Shown here: positions 9,585 to 18,833 of the stretch, in pieces
Layout of the letters: each line of letters starts with the position of its first letter
Numbering within the stretch: position 1 is the first letter of the stretch
Assembly: GCF_037949285.1 (NCBI RefSeq)
Contig: NZ_CP149926.1
Coordinates: 1,095,501-1,159,500 of the forward strand
DNA length: 64,000 nt
Direction of reading: 5' to 3'
Origin: Thioclava sp. GXIMD4216
Lineage (GTDB): Bacteria; Pseudomonadota; Alphaproteobacteria; Rhodobacterales; Rhodobacteraceae
Notes under the pieces: model-generated
Told to the model about the DNA's origin: nothing
Database searches by the model: none
Seen by the model: the letters and a program-made list of their open reading frames with translations, nothing else
Made by a program: the position numbers and the translations under genes

Positions 9585-10831
9585 CCTCCGGCGGGCAGAA
9601 ACCCGAGGGGCTTTCCGCCTATATCGCGGTCACGGCGGCCTATTGGGCGTTCATGCTCAGCGATGGCGCGCTGAGGATGCTGGTGCTGTTGCATTTCCAC
9701 AGCCTCGGGTTCTCGCCTGTGCAGCTGGCCTATCTGTTCCTCCTCTATGAGGTGGCGGGCATGGTCACCAATCTTTGCGCGGGCTGGATTGCGGCACGCT
9801 TCGGGCTGGCTTCTACGCTTTACGCGGGGCTGGGGCTGCAGGTGGTGGCGCTTCTGGCGCTGGCGGGGCTGGACCCCGCATGGGGGGTGACAGCCTCGGT
9901 TCTCTATGTGATGGCGGTGCAGGGCGCCTCTGGCGTGGCCAAGGATCAGGCGAAGATGTCGTCGAAATCGGCGGTGAAGCTCTTGGCCCCTTCCGCACAG
10001 GGCGGGCTGTTTGCTTGGGTTGCGGTGCTGACGGGGTCGAAGAACGCGGTGAAGGGCTTTGGCTTTCTGCTGGGCGCGGGGCTTCTGGCGCTGGTGGGCT
10101 TTACGGGGTCGATCCTTGCCATGGCGCTTGTGCTGGCGGTGATCCTGATGGCCATCGTGATCGCCATGCCGAAGGGGCTGCCGCAGGGGCGCAAGGGGGC
10201 GAAATTCTCCGAGGTCTTCTCGAAGTCGGCCAATGTGAACCGGCTCTCGGCGGCGCGGGTGTTTCTGTTCGGTGCGCGGGATGTGTGGTTTGTGGTGGGC
10301 ATCCCGATCTATTTCACCGCAATCCTGTCGGATGGCACCGAGGCGGGCGACCGTGCGGCCTTCTTCCTGATCGGCAGCTTCATGGCGGGCTGGATCATCC
10401 TTTACGGGCTGGTGCAGGGCTTTGCCCCAAAGATCCTGCGCGCCAAGACCCGTGCGCCAGAGGCGCTGGTGGCGGATGCGAAACTTTGGGCATGGGGGCT
10501 TTGTGTGATACCTGCGGGGCTGACCATTGCCGCGCTGGGCTTGGGCGGGCAGGGGCTGACCGTGGCGCTGGTGATCGGGCTGCTGGTCTTTGGCGCGGTC
10601 TTTGCGGTGAATTCCTCGCTGCATTCCTATCTGATCCTCGCCTTCACCAAATCCGAGCGCGTCACCATGGATGTGGGGTTTTACTATATGGCCAATGCGG
10701 GCGGGCGCCTTCTGGGGACGTTGGCCTCGGGACTTAGCTATCAGCTGGGAGGGCTGCCCCTCATGCTGGGGGTGGCCACGGTGATGGTGGCGCTGTCGGC
10801 GCTTATGGCGGGGCGCCTATCCGCGCAGTAG
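9581..10831 (+). CDS. arsJ: Organoarsenical efflux MFS transporter ArsJ
   Basis: A 416-residue MFS-type membrane protein with about 11-12 hydrophobic segments. It begins at a GTG that overlaps the gapdh stop. The GAPDH-ArsJ pair is the known pathway for arsenate resistance by export of 1-arseno-3-phosphoglycerate. The N-terminus ([20 protein letters not shown]) and the loop [17 protein letters not shown] are characteristic of ArsJ. Its stop codon lies 57 bases upstream of the hisD start, so transcription may continue into hisD. Confidence 0.92.
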   Translation: MTSGGQKPEGLSAYIAVTAAYWAFMLSDGALRMLVLLHFHSLGFSPVQLAYLFLLYEVAGMVTNLCAGWIAARFGLASTLYAGLGLQVVALLALAGLDPAWGVTASVLYVMAVQGASGVAKDQAKMSSKSAVKLLAPSAQGGLFAWVAVLTGSKNAVKGFGFLLGAGLLALVGFTGSILAMALVLAVILMAIVIAMPKGLPQGRKGAKFSEVFSKSANVNRLSAARVFLFGARDVWFVVGIPIYFTAILSDGTEAGDRAAFFLIGSFMAGWIILYGLVQGFAPKILRAKTRAPEALVADAKLWAWGLCVIPAGLTIAALGLGGQGLTVALVIGLLVFGAVFAVNSSLHSYLILAFTKSERVTMDVGFYYMANAGGRLLGTLASGLSYQLGGLPLMLGVATVMVALSALMAGRLSAQ

Positions 10832-10887
10832 TGCTTGCCCATGCCTGCCTGCTGGACTATTTCCGTGGCGACCTCAAGGAGACTCCC

Positions 10888-12189
10888 ATGCCGCATTTCC
10901 TGACCACGCTTGCTGCCGATTTCGAGACCCGTTTCACCGCGCTTTTGGGCATGAAGCGCGAGGATAGCCCCGATGTGGATGCGGCTGTGGGCCAGATCAT
11001 CGCGGATGTGCGGGCGCGGGGCGATGTCGCCGTGCTGGAGCTGACTGCGAAATTCGACCGGCTGGAGCTGACGCCCGAGACCATGCGCTTCTCGGACGCC
11101 GAGATCGAGGCCGAGATCGCCCGCGTGCCGGTGCCTGAGCGTGAGGCGCTGGAACTGGCCGCCGAGCGTATCCGCATCTATCACGCCCGCCAGATGCCGC
11201 CCAATGCAATGTGGGAAGAGGAAAGCGGCGCGAAACTGGGCTGGCGCTTCACGCCTGTTTCGGCGGCCGGGCTTTATGTTCCGGGCGGTCTGGCGAGCTA
11301 CCCGTCTTCGGTGTTGATGAATGCGATCCCTGCCAAAGTGGCGGGCGTCGAGCGTCTGGTGGTGGTCTGCCCCACGCCCGATGGCAAGGTGAACCCGCTT
11401 GTTCTGCTGGCCTGTAAGATTGCAGGTGTGGACGAGATCTACCGTATCGGCGGCGCGCAGGCGGTGGCGGCACTGGCCTATGGCACGGAGACCATCCGCC
11501 CCGTGGATAAGATCACCGGTCCGGGCAATGCCTTTGTGGCGGCGGCCAAACGTCGGGTCTTTGGCAAGGTGGGCATCGATATGATCGCCGGTCCCTCGGA
11601 GATCCTCGTGATTGCCGATGGGCAGAATGACCCCGACTGGATCGCTTTGGACCTGCTGTCTCAGGCCGAGCATGACGCTTCGGCGCAATCGATCCTGATC
11701 ACCCCCGACGAGGGTTTCGCCAATAAGGTCGTCGAGGCCGTGGAAAAACGCCTTGAGACGCTGGAACGCCGCGAAATCGCGGGCGCAAGCTGGCGTGACT
11801 TTGGCGCGGTGATCCTCACCCGCGATCTGGCCGAGGCGGCAGAGCTGTCCAACCGCGTGGCGCCCGAGCACCTTGAGCTTTGCGTGGCCGAGCCCGAGGC
11901 TCTGGCGCAAGAGATCACCCATGCGGGCGCGATCTTCATGGGTGCCTGGACGCCCGAGGCGATTGGCGATTACATCGGCGGGCCGAACCATGTTCTGCCG
12001 ACGGCACGTTCGGCACGCTTCTCTTCGGGGCTATCGGTGTTCGATTTTGTCAAACGCACCACGCTGTCGATGATGACGCCCGAGGCGCTGCGTCAGATCG
12101 GGCCGGGGGCCGAGGTGCTGGCGAAATCCGAAAGCCTTGAAGCGCATGGTCTTTCGGTCCGCGCGCGTCTGGATGCGCTGAATAAATAA
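10888..12189 (+). CDS. hisD: Histidinol dehydrogenase
   Basis: HisD oxidises L-histidinol to L-histidine in two NAD-dependent steps, the end of histidine biosynthesis. The 433-residue protein starts at the ATG preceded by AAGGAGA. A GTG 57 bases upstream gives an unsupported extension. The family signature GPGNAFVAAAKRRVFGKVGI and the zinc/histidinol region around SEILVIAD and the C-terminal GGPNHVLPT are visible. In related genomes hisD directly follows the DUF2948 gene. Here the ars operon separates them. Confidence 0.97.
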   Translation: MPHFLTTLAADFETRFTALLGMKREDSPDVDAAVGQIIADVRARGDVAVLELTAKFDRLELTPETMRFSDAEIEAEIARVPVPEREALELAAERIRIYHARQMPPNAMWEEESGAKLGWRFTPVSAAGLYVPGGLASYPSSVLMNAIPAKVAGVERLVVVCPTPDGKVNPLVLLACKIAGVDEIYRIGGAQAVAALAYGTETIRPVDKITGPGNAFVAAAKRRVFGKVGIDMIAGPSEILVIADGQNDPDWIALDLLSQAEHDASAQSILITPDEGFANKVVEAVEKRLETLERREIAGASWRDFGAVILTRDLAEAAELSNRVAPEHLELCVAEPEALAQEITHAGAIFMGAWTPEAIGDYIGGPNHVLPTARSARFSSGLSVFDFVKRTTLSMMTPEALRQIGPGAEVLAKSESLEAHGLSVRARLDALNK

Positions 12190-12300
12190 CCCGATCGTCG
12201 CAATCGCGCCTGCCTCTGTCGCGGGACGCGGTTGCGCGTGGCCATTACTCGGTCTAGCCTTTCCTAAAGCCGCGTCGCCGGCCACAGGGAGAGAAGAGTA

Positions 12301-12780
12301 ATGGCCCATATTGCCAAGTTGGAAGTCGATGATTCCGGTCTGCCCGCGCCGAGCGCGGAGATCGAGCAGGAACGTCGTGTGGCCATTTTCGACCTTCTGG
12401 AAGACAATAGCTTCACCCTGCCGGGGAAAGGCGATCTGGCCGCGCCGGAAGGGCCGTTCAACCTGCTGCTGTCGGTGCGCGACGGGCGGCTGGTCTTTGA
12501 TACCCGCAGCGAGAGCGATGATCCGCTGGCCGAGTTCCACCTGTCTTTCGGCCCCTTCCGGCAGGTGATCAAGGATTACTTCCAGATCTGCGAAAGCTAT
12601 TTCGAGGCTGTGAAAACCATGCCGCCCAGCCAGATCGAGGCGATCGATATGGCGCGGCGCGGCATCCATAACGAGGGTGCGCGGATCCTTGAGGAACGTC
12701 TGGAAGGCAAGGCCGAGCTGGATCTTGATACCGCCCGGCGGCTGTTCACCCTTGTTTGTGTCCTATCGCCGGTGAAATAA
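12301..12780 (+). CDS. UPF0262 family protein
   Basis: A 159-residue protein of the UPF0262 family (conserved RRVAIFDLLEDNSF and AIDMARRGIHNEGA segments). The family is restricted to alphaproteobacteria and conserved between hisD and the low-Mr phosphatase gene in Rhodobacterales. Its stop overlaps the next start as TAATG. Function is unknown. Confidence 0.9.
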   Translation: MAHIAKLEVDDSGLPAPSAEIEQERRVAIFDLLEDNSFTLPGKGDLAAPEGPFNLLLSVRDGRLVFDTRSESDDPLAEFHLSFGPFRQVIKDYFQICESYFEAVKTMPPSQIEAIDMARRGIHNEGARILEERLEGKAELDLDTARRLFTLVCVLSPVK

Positions 12781-13238
12781 TGTCAGGCTTGCCGCAATCG
12801 GTGCTGTTTTGTTGTGACTACAATGCCACGCGCTCTCCGATGGCCGAGGGGATGATGAAGCGCTTCTATGGCCCTGGCGTGTATGTGCAATCGGCAGGCG
12901 TCAAATCGGAACTGGATATCGACGGGTTCACGATTGCCGTCATGCATGAGGTGGGTGTGGATCTGGAACGCCACCGCGTGCGCAGCTTCGAGGATATGCA
13001 GGAATGGGGCGATGATATCTCGACCTTCGATCTGATCGTCGCCTTGTCGCCCGCCAGCCAGCGTCAGGCGCTGGAGCTGACCCGCTTCTATCATCTGGAT
13101 ATCGAATATTGGCCGATCATGGACCCCACGGGCATCGGCGAGGGGCGCGAGGCCAAGCTGGCCGCCTATCGCCAGACCCGCGACCAGATCCGCGACCGGA
13201 TGGTGTCGCGCTTCGGGCCACCCACCCATAATGAATAA
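12780..13238 (+). CDS. Low-molecular-weight protein-tyrosine phosphatase family protein
   Basis: The 152 residues carry the family P-loop C-D-Y-N-A-T-R (Cys-x5-Arg) followed by SP near the N-terminus. A C-terminal DPTG segment supplies the general-acid Asp. The fold is shared by tyrosine phosphatases and ArsC-type arsenate reductases. The stable link to UPF0262 and infA in Rhodobacterales argues for a housekeeping phosphatase role rather than arsenate reduction. It is translationally coupled to the UPF0262 gene. The start at 12780 is preferred over an earlier in-frame start inside the upstream gene. Confidence 0.85.
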   Translation: MSGLPQSVLFCCDYNATRSPMAEGMMKRFYGPGVYVQSAGVKSELDIDGFTIAVMHEVGVDLERHRVRSFEDMQEWGDDISTFDLIVALSPASQRQALELTRFYHLDIEYWPIMDPTGIGEGREAKLAAYRQTRDQIRDRMVSRFGPPTHNE

Positions 13239-13259
13239 CAAAACCAGCAGGATGGAACC

Positions 13260-13667
13260 ATGTCACGCCTTGAGGCTCTTGAGACCCTGAAAACCTATTA
13301 CGATGCTTTCAACGCCGGAGATACCGCAGCGATGGAGGCGCTTCTGGCGGATGATTTCGAACATCATGTGAATGAGGGCAATATCCGCCGTGGGGCCGAG
13401 GCCTTCCGCGAATTCAATGCCCATATGACGCAGTGCTACCGCGAGACGCTGACTGATCTCTGCGTGATGGCCAATGAGGCGGGCACGCGGGCTGCGGCGG
13501 AATTTATCGTCAACGGCACCTATCTGAAGACGGATGAAGGCCTGCCCGACGCCAAGGGGCAAAACTACCGCCTGCCTGCGGGCACCTTCTTTGACCTCAA
13601 GGATGGCAAGATCGCGCGGGTGACCACCTATTACAACCTCTCGGACTGGATCAAGCAGGTCTCCTGA
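13260..13667 (+). CDS. NTF2-like / SnoaL-type protein
   Basis: The 135 residues have the NTF2-like cone fold pattern: TYYDAFNAGDTAAMEALLADDFEHHVNEG at the start and FFDLKDGKIARVTTYYNLSDW at the end. Many such proteins are small enzymes or ligand binders, including ketosteroid isomerase relatives; no substrate can be named. Its stop overlaps the next gene's start (TGATG), and the three genes 13260-15156 read as one unit. Confidence 0.8.
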   Translation: MSRLEALETLKTYYDAFNAGDTAAMEALLADDFEHHVNEGNIRRGAEAFREFNAHMTQCYRETLTDLCVMANEAGTRAAAEFIVNGTYLKTDEGLPDAKGQNYRLPAGTFFDLKDGKIARVTTYYNLSDWIKQVS

Positions 13668-14248
13668 TGGAGGTGCGTGTGCTTACGGGGGCGGCGCTGG
13701 ATGCCGCCTTGGACGATGTGGCAGAGCTGCGCATCCGCGTGTTCCGCGACTGGCCCTATATCTATGACGGCTCGCTGGAGTACGAGCGGCGCTATCTGGA
13801 ACGCTACCGCTCGTCGAAGGACGCGGTCGTGGTTGGCGCTTTTGACGGCGCGCGGCTTGTGGGGGCGGCCACCGGCACGCCGCTGGAAGACCATGCCGCA
13901 GATTTCGCGGCCCCCTTTGGCCGCACCGGTCTGGCGCTGGGGAATGTGTTCTATTGTGCGGAATCGGTTCTTCTGCCGGACTATCGCGGGCAGGGTTTGG
14001 GCCATGCCTTCTTTGAGGCCCGTGAAACACATGCACGGGCGCTCGGGCGCAGCCACAGCGTCTTCTGCGCGGTAATCCGCGAGGGTCACCATCCTTTGAA
14101 GCCCGCGGCCTATCGCCCGCTGGATCAGTTCTGGCATAAACGGGGCTATCAGCCGCTGGAGGGGGTGATCGCCGGTTTCCGCTGGATGGATCTGGGCGAG
14201 ACGGCTGAAACGGTGAAACATCTGCAATTCTGGGGGCGTGCCCTATGA
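13667..14248 (+). CDS. GNAT family N-acetyltransferase
   Basis: The 193 residues have a GNAT core. The acetyl-CoA pyrophosphate loop appears as LLPDYRGQGLGHAFFEARE (about 102-120), preceded by beta strands with VVGAFDGARLVGAATG. The substrate is unknown. It overlaps both neighbours by 1-4 bases (NTF2-like gene before, nitrilase-family gene after), suggesting a shared minor metabolic task with the carbon-nitrogen hydrolase. Confidence 0.85.
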   Translation: MEVRVLTGAALDAALDDVAELRIRVFRDWPYIYDGSLEYERRYLERYRSSKDAVVVGAFDGARLVGAATGTPLEDHAADFAAPFGRTGLALGNVFYCAESVLLPDYRGQGLGHAFFEARETHARALGRSHSVFCAVIREGHHPLKPAAYRPLDQFWHKRGYQPLEGVIAGFRWMDLGETAETVKHLQFWGRAL

Positions 14249-15156
14249 CACTCCATATCGCTACCGCTGCCTATCCGCTGGACTGGCATGACAGTTGGGA
14301 CGCCTATGAGGCCAAAGTGACGCAATGGGTCGAAGAGGCCGTGGCCGAGGGCGCCCAGCTTCTGGTCTTTCCCGAATATGGCGCGATGGAGCTGGCGTCA
14401 CTGGGCGGGACCGAGGCTGCGCGCGACTTGGAGGCCGCACTGCAGGTTGTGGCGCGTTATCGCCCTGAAATGGAGACGCTGTTTATCGATCTGGCCTTCC
14501 GGCATCGCGTGCATATCCTTGTGCCCTCGGGGCCGGTAATCGAAAACCATACAGGGGCCGATATCCGCACCAACCGCGCGACCCTTGTGGGGCCTGCCGG
14601 TCTGATCGGCCATCAGGACAAGGCGGTGATGACGCGCTTTGAACGCGAGGATTGGCAGATTGGCGCGGGCGAGGGGCTGCAGGTCTTTGACACCGCCCTC
14701 GGGCGCATCGGCATCACCATCTGCTATGACAGCGAATTCCCCCTGCTGGCGCGGGCGCTGTGCGAGAAGGGCGCCGAGATCCTTCTTGTGCCGTCCTGCA
14801 CCGATACGGTGGCGGGCTACTCGCGGGTGCGGATCGGGGCGCAGGCGCGGGCGCTGGAAAACCAATGTGTCACAGTGCAATCGCCCACCGTGGGAGATGT
14901 CGATTGGTGTCCTGCGGTCGATACGAACCGCGGGGCTGCGGGGGTCTTCGGCCCGCCCGATACCGGCTGGCCGGAAACGGGGGTGCTGGCCGAAGGCGGG
15001 CTTGATTCTCCGGGCTGGGTCCATGCGCAGGTCGATCTGGATCAGGTACGGCAATCGCGCCATGATGGCGGGGTTTTGCTGTTTCAGCACTGGCCCGAAA
15101 GCGCCGATCAGGCCGAAACGGTCGCGATTGTGCGTGAAACTGCCCCCCAGCCTTGA
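14245..15156 (+). CDS. Carbon-nitrogen hydrolase (nitrilase superfamily)
   Basis: A 303-residue nitrilase-superfamily amidohydrolase. The triad is visible as Glu44 (FPEYGAME), Lys126 (HQDKAVMTRFE) and Cys160 (TICYDSEFP). Such enzymes cleave amides or nitriles, or transfer acyl groups. The coupled GNAT gene hints that acylated small molecules are handled, but the substrate cannot be told from sequence. Its start overlaps the upstream stop (ATGA). Confidence 0.9.
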   Translation: MTLHIATAAYPLDWHDSWDAYEAKVTQWVEEAVAEGAQLLVFPEYGAMELASLGGTEAARDLEAALQVVARYRPEMETLFIDLAFRHRVHILVPSGPVIENHTGADIRTNRATLVGPAGLIGHQDKAVMTRFEREDWQIGAGEGLQVFDTALGRIGITICYDSEFPLLARALCEKGAEILLVPSCTDTVAGYSRVRIGAQARALENQCVTVQSPTVGDVDWCPAVDTNRGAAGVFGPPDTGWPETGVLAEGGLDSPGWVHAQVDLDQVRQSRHDGGVLLFQHWPESADQAETVAIVRETAPQP

Positions 15157-15243
15157 CATTAAGCTTGAATTTTAAAGCGGGCGGGCGCATTTAAGCGCCA
15201 CGATGGCGCGTTTCAAGCGCCTTTACGCAATTATGGAGTGACC

Positions 15244-15462
15244 ATGGCCAAGGAAGAAATGCTCGAATTCCCCGGCGTCGTGAAGGAACTCCTGCCAAAT
15301 GCGACGTTTCGGGTCGAGCTTGAGAACGGCCATGAAATCATCGCACATATGGCAGGGAAGATGCGCAAAAACCGCATCCGCGTTCTCGCCGGCGACAAAG
15401 TTCAAGTCGAAATGAACACCTACGACCTTTCGAAAGGTCGCATCAACTACCGCTTCAAGTAA
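15244..15462 (+). CDS. infA: Translation initiation factor IF-1
   Basis: The 72 residues are a full-length single S1/OB-fold IF-1 ([20 protein letters not shown]...). It binds the ribosomal A site during initiation. The ATG at 15244 gives the canonical length; a GTG six bases upstream would only add two residues. The gene is separated from maf by four bases. Confidence 0.98.
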   Translation: MAKEEMLEFPGVVKELLPNATFRVELENGHEIIAHMAGKMRKNRIRVLAGDKVQVEMNTYDLSKGRINYRFK

Positions 15463-15466
15463 GCCC

Positions 15467-16042
15467 ATGAAACTGATCCTAGGCTCCGCGAGCCCGAGGC
15501 GACGCGAGCTACTGGACCAGCTAGGTCTGGTGCCCGACGCCGTGCGGGCACCCGATATCGACGAGACCCCCCGCAAGAATGAACGCCCCCGCGATTATGT
15601 CGCGCGGATGGCCCGCGAGAAGGCAATGGCGCTGGATCTTGCGGCCGATGAGGTCATTCTTTGTGCCGATACCACCGTCACCTGTGGCCGCCGCATCTTG
15701 GGCAAACCCGAAGATGCCGCCGAGGCCGCCGAATTTCTTTTTATGCTGTCGGGCCGTCGTCACCATGTGCTGACGGCTGTGGCCGTGCGTGGGGCCTTTG
15801 GCATCCGTGAACGTCTGGTCGATACGGTGGTGAAATTCCGCCCGCTGTCGAATGAGGATGTGAACGCCTATCTTGTCTCGGGCGAATGGCAGGGCAAGGC
15901 GGGTGGCTATGCCATCCAAGGCTTGGGCGGGGCGTTTGTCCCGTGGATCCAAGGGTCTTACACCGGCGTCGTGGGGCTTCCCCTCGCCGAGACCGCAACC
16001 CTACTGACATCGGCGGGCGTGACCGCCAAGGAGGCCGTATGA
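15467..16042 (+). CDS. Maf-like nucleoside triphosphate pyrophosphatase
   Basis: The 191 residues start with the Maf signature [19 protein letters not shown]. Conserved CADTTV and [10 protein letters not shown] segments form the active site. Maf proteins hydrolyse non-canonical or modified nucleotides (dTTP/UTP or m7GTP classes) to monophosphates. This class cannot be told with confidence by eye. It overlaps the RNase E/G gene (ATGA). Confidence 0.93.
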   Translation: MKLILGSASPRRRELLDQLGLVPDAVRAPDIDETPRKNERPRDYVARMAREKAMALDLAADEVILCADTTVTCGRRILGKPEDAAEAAEFLFMLSGRRHHVLTAVAVRGAFGIRERLVDTVVKFRPLSNEDVNAYLVSGEWQGKAGGYAIQGLGGAFVPWIQGSYTGVVGLPLAETATLLTSAGVTAKEAV

Positions 16043-17082
16043 AGGGGCGTACTATCGTTCTGGGCAGCTACAAAGAACGCGAGGCCGCCGCTTTGATGGT
16101 GGATGGTCAACTGGAAGATTTCCTGATTGATGCCTCCGAAGTGCAGCCGCTTGCGCCGGGTGCGATCCTGCGCGGCAAGGTGGGCCGCCAGATGAAGGGG
16201 CAGGGCGGGGTTTTCGTGGACCTGCCCGAAGGCCAGCGCGGCTTCCTGCGCGAGGTCAAGGGCCTTGCGCCGGGTCAGACTGTGATCTGCATGGTCACTG
16301 GCGGCACCGAGGCGGGCAAGGCCGTTCCTGTCTCGCTGCGGGTGCTGTTCAAATCGCGCTATTGCATCGTGACGCCCGGTGCGCCCGGCATCAATATCTC
16401 GCGCCGTATCCGCGACGAGGACACCCGCGATGGTCTGAAGTCGCTGGCGGATGTGGTGATGGACGGCTCGGATATGGGGTTGATCCTGCGCTCTGCCGCG
16501 CCGCTGGCCGAGGAGGGCGAGCTGGCCGAGGATATCAACGCCATGCGCGAGCTGGCCGAGGCGGTGATGGCGGACCTCTCGGGCGAGCCGGAGCTGCTGG
16601 TCGATGTGCCGGACCCGCATGAGGAAGCATGGCGCGACTGGGCCGAGCCGGAACCCGAAGAGGTGATCGAGGGCTCCTTCGAGGAGCACGGGGTGCTCGA
16701 GCAGCTCGACGCGCTCCTGCGCGCGCGGGTCGAGTTGCCGGGTGGCGCGCATATGATGATCGAGCCGACGCGCGCGCTGATCGCCGTGGATGTGAATACC
16801 GGCAATGACACCTCGCCTGCGGCCAGCCTGAAGGCCAATATCGCGGCCGCGCGCGAGCTGCCGCGTCAGCTGCGTCTGCGGGGCTTGGGGGGGCAGATCG
16901 TTGTCGATTTCGCGCCGATGCCCAAACGTGACCGCCAGCCGCTGGAGCAGCAGATGAAGACTGCCTTCAAGGGCGAGGCCGAGGCGTCGCTTGCGGGCTG
17001 GACGCCCTTGGGCAATTACGAGCTGCAACGCAAACGCGATCGCGTCTCGCTGGAGGCGCTGGTCGGGAAGGGGGCAGCATGA
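16039..17082 (+). CDS. Ribonuclease E/G family protein (short form)
   Basis: The 347 residues match the catalytic RNase E/G core without the long C-terminal scaffold of true RNase E. An S1-like segment spans about 30-100 ([20 protein letters not shown]). The DNase I-like catalytic strand [20 protein letters not shown] carries the metal-ligand Asp. The first RNase H-like part is reduced. This short paralogue follows maf in Rhodobacterales. It may process specific RNAs; a separate full rne is expected elsewhere. It is coupled to maf before it and yacG after it by 4-base overlaps. Confidence 0.88.
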   Translation: MKGRTIVLGSYKEREAAALMVDGQLEDFLIDASEVQPLAPGAILRGKVGRQMKGQGGVFVDLPEGQRGFLREVKGLAPGQTVICMVTGGTEAGKAVPVSLRVLFKSRYCIVTPGAPGINISRRIRDEDTRDGLKSLADVVMDGSDMGLILRSAAPLAEEGELAEDINAMRELAEAVMADLSGEPELLVDVPDPHEEAWRDWAEPEPEEVIEGSFEEHGVLEQLDALLRARVELPGGAHMMIEPTRALIAVDVNTGNDTSPAASLKANIAAARELPRQLRLRGLGGQIVVDFAPMPKRDRQPLEQQMKTAFKGEAEASLAGWTPLGNYELQRKRDRVSLEALVGKGAA

Positions 17083-17258
17083 GCTGCCCCGTCTGCGGCA
17101 AGAAAGCCGATGCCAAATACCGGCCGTTCTGTTCCAGACGCTGCGCCGATGTGGATCTGGCGAAGTGGCTTAACGGGTCCTATGTGATTCCGGGCGATAT
17201 TGCCGAGGAAGAAGAGCGCGCACCGGAGGAATGGGCCCCCGATCAGAAACCCCACTGA
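17079..17258 (+). CDS. yacG: DNA gyrase inhibitor / zinc-binding protein YacG
   Basis: The 59 residues begin [19 protein letters not shown]. The four-cysteine zinc site (Cys3-x2-Cys6, Cys18-x3-Cys22) and the following DLAKWLNGSYVIPG are the YacG signature. The E. coli homologue binds GyrB and inhibits gyrase. The start ATG overlaps the RNase gene stop (ATGA). Confidence 0.93.
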   Translation: MSCPVCGKKADAKYRPFCSRRCADVDLAKWLNGSYVIPGDIAEEEERAPEEWAPDQKPH

Positions 17259-17400
17259 TCTGAAAATACTGGAGAATTCGGAATTTTGAGGGGGGCTGGA
17301 AGGAAATTTGAAAAAACTTCAAATTCCCTCTGGACACCACCCCCGAGCTTCTCTAAATACCGCCCTACCGAAGCAGAGGGCAGCGCCCGAAGCCGAAAGT

Positions 17401-17476
17401 GCCCGGATAGCTCAGTTGGTAGAGCAGCGGATTGAAAATCCGCGTGTCGGTGGTTCGAATCCGCCTCCGGGCACCA
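17401..17476 (+). tRNA. tRNA-Phe(GAA)
   Basis: A 76-base cloverleaf with acceptor stem GCCCGGA/TCCGGGC, anticodon GAA in ATTGAAAAT, T loop GGTTCGAATCC and encoded CCA. Confidence 0.97.
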
Positions 17477-17797
17477 CGTTTTCACCCTGAAATTGTTGGA
17501 TGCTCTGTTCTGTAAGGCCTGATGCTTTATCGGGGCTGGCAGTGCTGGTCCTGCGCTCGATCGCTTCTTGATAGGCCTGAATCGTTGCGCTGCTGCGTTT
17601 GGCGAGCGCCAAGGCGGTTTGACCGAGGCATTGATCGCGGCCGTTTGTCGGGCGCTCTTGAGTGTCAATGCGTGGACGTTGATCCAGAATTGGAGATGTC
17701 GGGCGCAGAGGGCGATCATGCGCGGCGCCGGCATTTCGGAAGGTTCCGGCAAAACGGTCTTGAGAGGTCAGCTTTGCACGGCGTTTGATATCGCTGT
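17477..17797. other. 321-base interval without a recognisable gene
   Basis: Between tRNA-Phe and the oxyR stop no reading frame looks like a known protein in either direction. The only frames crossing it run into the tRNA or into oxyR. There is no transposase or integrase motif and no clear terminator. It could hold decayed DNA, since the 3' side of a tRNA is a common insertion site, but nothing specific can be shown. Confidence 0.5.
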
Positions 17798-18721
17798 TTA
17801 TGTGGTGCTTTTGCTTTGCTGGCCAAGCCGTGTCTTGGCGACCTGTGCGGTGATCTTCGCGATCTGGCGGAGAAGCGGTACCATATAGGAGCTGCGCCGC
17901 CAGATCATACCGATCTGCCGTCCCGGTTCGGGGGTGTCGGCGAGGGGGATCAGGCTCATGACGGCGCTGGCGGCCATCGGGCCTTCGGTGGCGAGCTTGG
18001 GCAGCAGTGTAATTCCCATGCCCGCTGCCACCATCTGGCGCAGGGTCTCGAGGCTGGTGGCGCGGAAGCCTTCGATCTCGTCAAGGCCCCAGCGGTTGCA
18101 CAGGCTGACCGCCTGATCGCGCAGGCAGTGGCCATCTTCCAGCAGCATCATTTCCTCGGCCCCCAGATCGGCGAGATATAGCGGCCCGCTATGCGCCAGC
18201 CGATGGCCTTGCGGCACAGCCAGCAGGAAGGGTTCCTCGAAAAGTGGCTGGGTCTGGAGGGTCGGATCCTCGATCGGCAGTGCCAGAAGGGCGGCATCCA
18301 GATCACCACTGCGCAATAGCCCCAGAAGCGTTTCGCTTTTCTCTTCAAAGAGCTGCAACTGCAGCTTGGGGAATTTGCGCGCGATTTCGGGCAGCAGGGC
18401 CGGAAGAAGATAGGGGCCAAGCGTCGGGAATGCCCCAAGCCGCAGGCGGCCCGTATCGGGGGCGCGGTTGCGTTCGGCGATGGCGCGGATATCGCGGGCC
18501 TCGTCCAGCATCTTCTGCGCACGGGCCACGATTTCCTCGCCCACCGAGGTCAGCAACACCTGCCGTTTGCTCCGCTCGATCAACTGGACGCCAAGGCTTT
18601 CTTCGAGCTTGCGCAGCTGGGTCGAGAGAGTGGGCTGGCTGACATTGCACATCTCTGCCGCACGACGGAAATTCCGCAGGCGGGCCAGTTCGACCAGATA
18701 TTGGAGTTCGCGCAATGTCAT
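17798..18721 (-). CDS. oxyR: Hydrogen peroxide sensor-regulator OxyR
   Basis: A 307-residue LysR-type regulator. The N-terminal winged helix (about 1-60, FRRAAEMCNVSQPTLSTQL) is followed by the effector domain. The redox pair Cys199 and Cys208 sits in LEDGHCLRDQAVSLC with exactly E. coli OxyR numbering, so it should form the peroxide-induced disulfide. The RATSLETLRQMVAAGMGITLLP block is the other OxyR hallmark. The ATG at 18721 is chosen over an in-frame TTG two codons upstream. It lies downstream of ahpCF on the same strand, separated by a terminator. Confidence 0.96.
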   Translation of the reverse strand: MTLRELQYLVELARLRNFRRAAEMCNVSQPTLSTQLRKLEESLGVQLIERSKRQVLLTSVGEEIVARAQKMLDEARDIRAIAERNRAPDTGRLRLGAFPTLGPYLLPALLPEIARKFPKLQLQLFEEKSETLLGLLRSGDLDAALLALPIEDPTLQTQPLFEEPFLLAVPQGHRLAHSGPLYLADLGAEEMMLLEDGHCLRDQAVSLCNRWGLDEIEGFRATSLETLRQMVAAGMGITLLPKLATEGPMAASAVMSLIPLADTPEPGRQIGMIWRRSSYMVPLLRQIAKITAQVAKTRLGQQSKSTT

Positions 18722-18777
18722 GGGCAAAGACCTGTGACATTTACCGGCGCAAGTAAAGAGGCCAGAACAAGGCGCAT

Positions 18778-18810
18778 AAAAAACCGCGGTCCTGACGGGC
18801 AGAACCGCGG
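18778..18810 (-). terminator. Terminator after ahpF
   Basis: Reading the minus strand, CCGCGGTTCTG and CAGGACCGCGG pair around a short loop (18784-18810) and are followed by six Ts (18778-18783). It separates the ahpF transcript from oxyR. Confidence 0.9.
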
Positions 18811-18833
18811 CCTTTACCGTGAGTGGTGCACGA

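Noticed and set aside
17243..17752. 169-codon minus-strand ORF covering tRNA-Phe
   Set aside because: The middle of the product is the well-known false translation of tRNA sequence; no domain.
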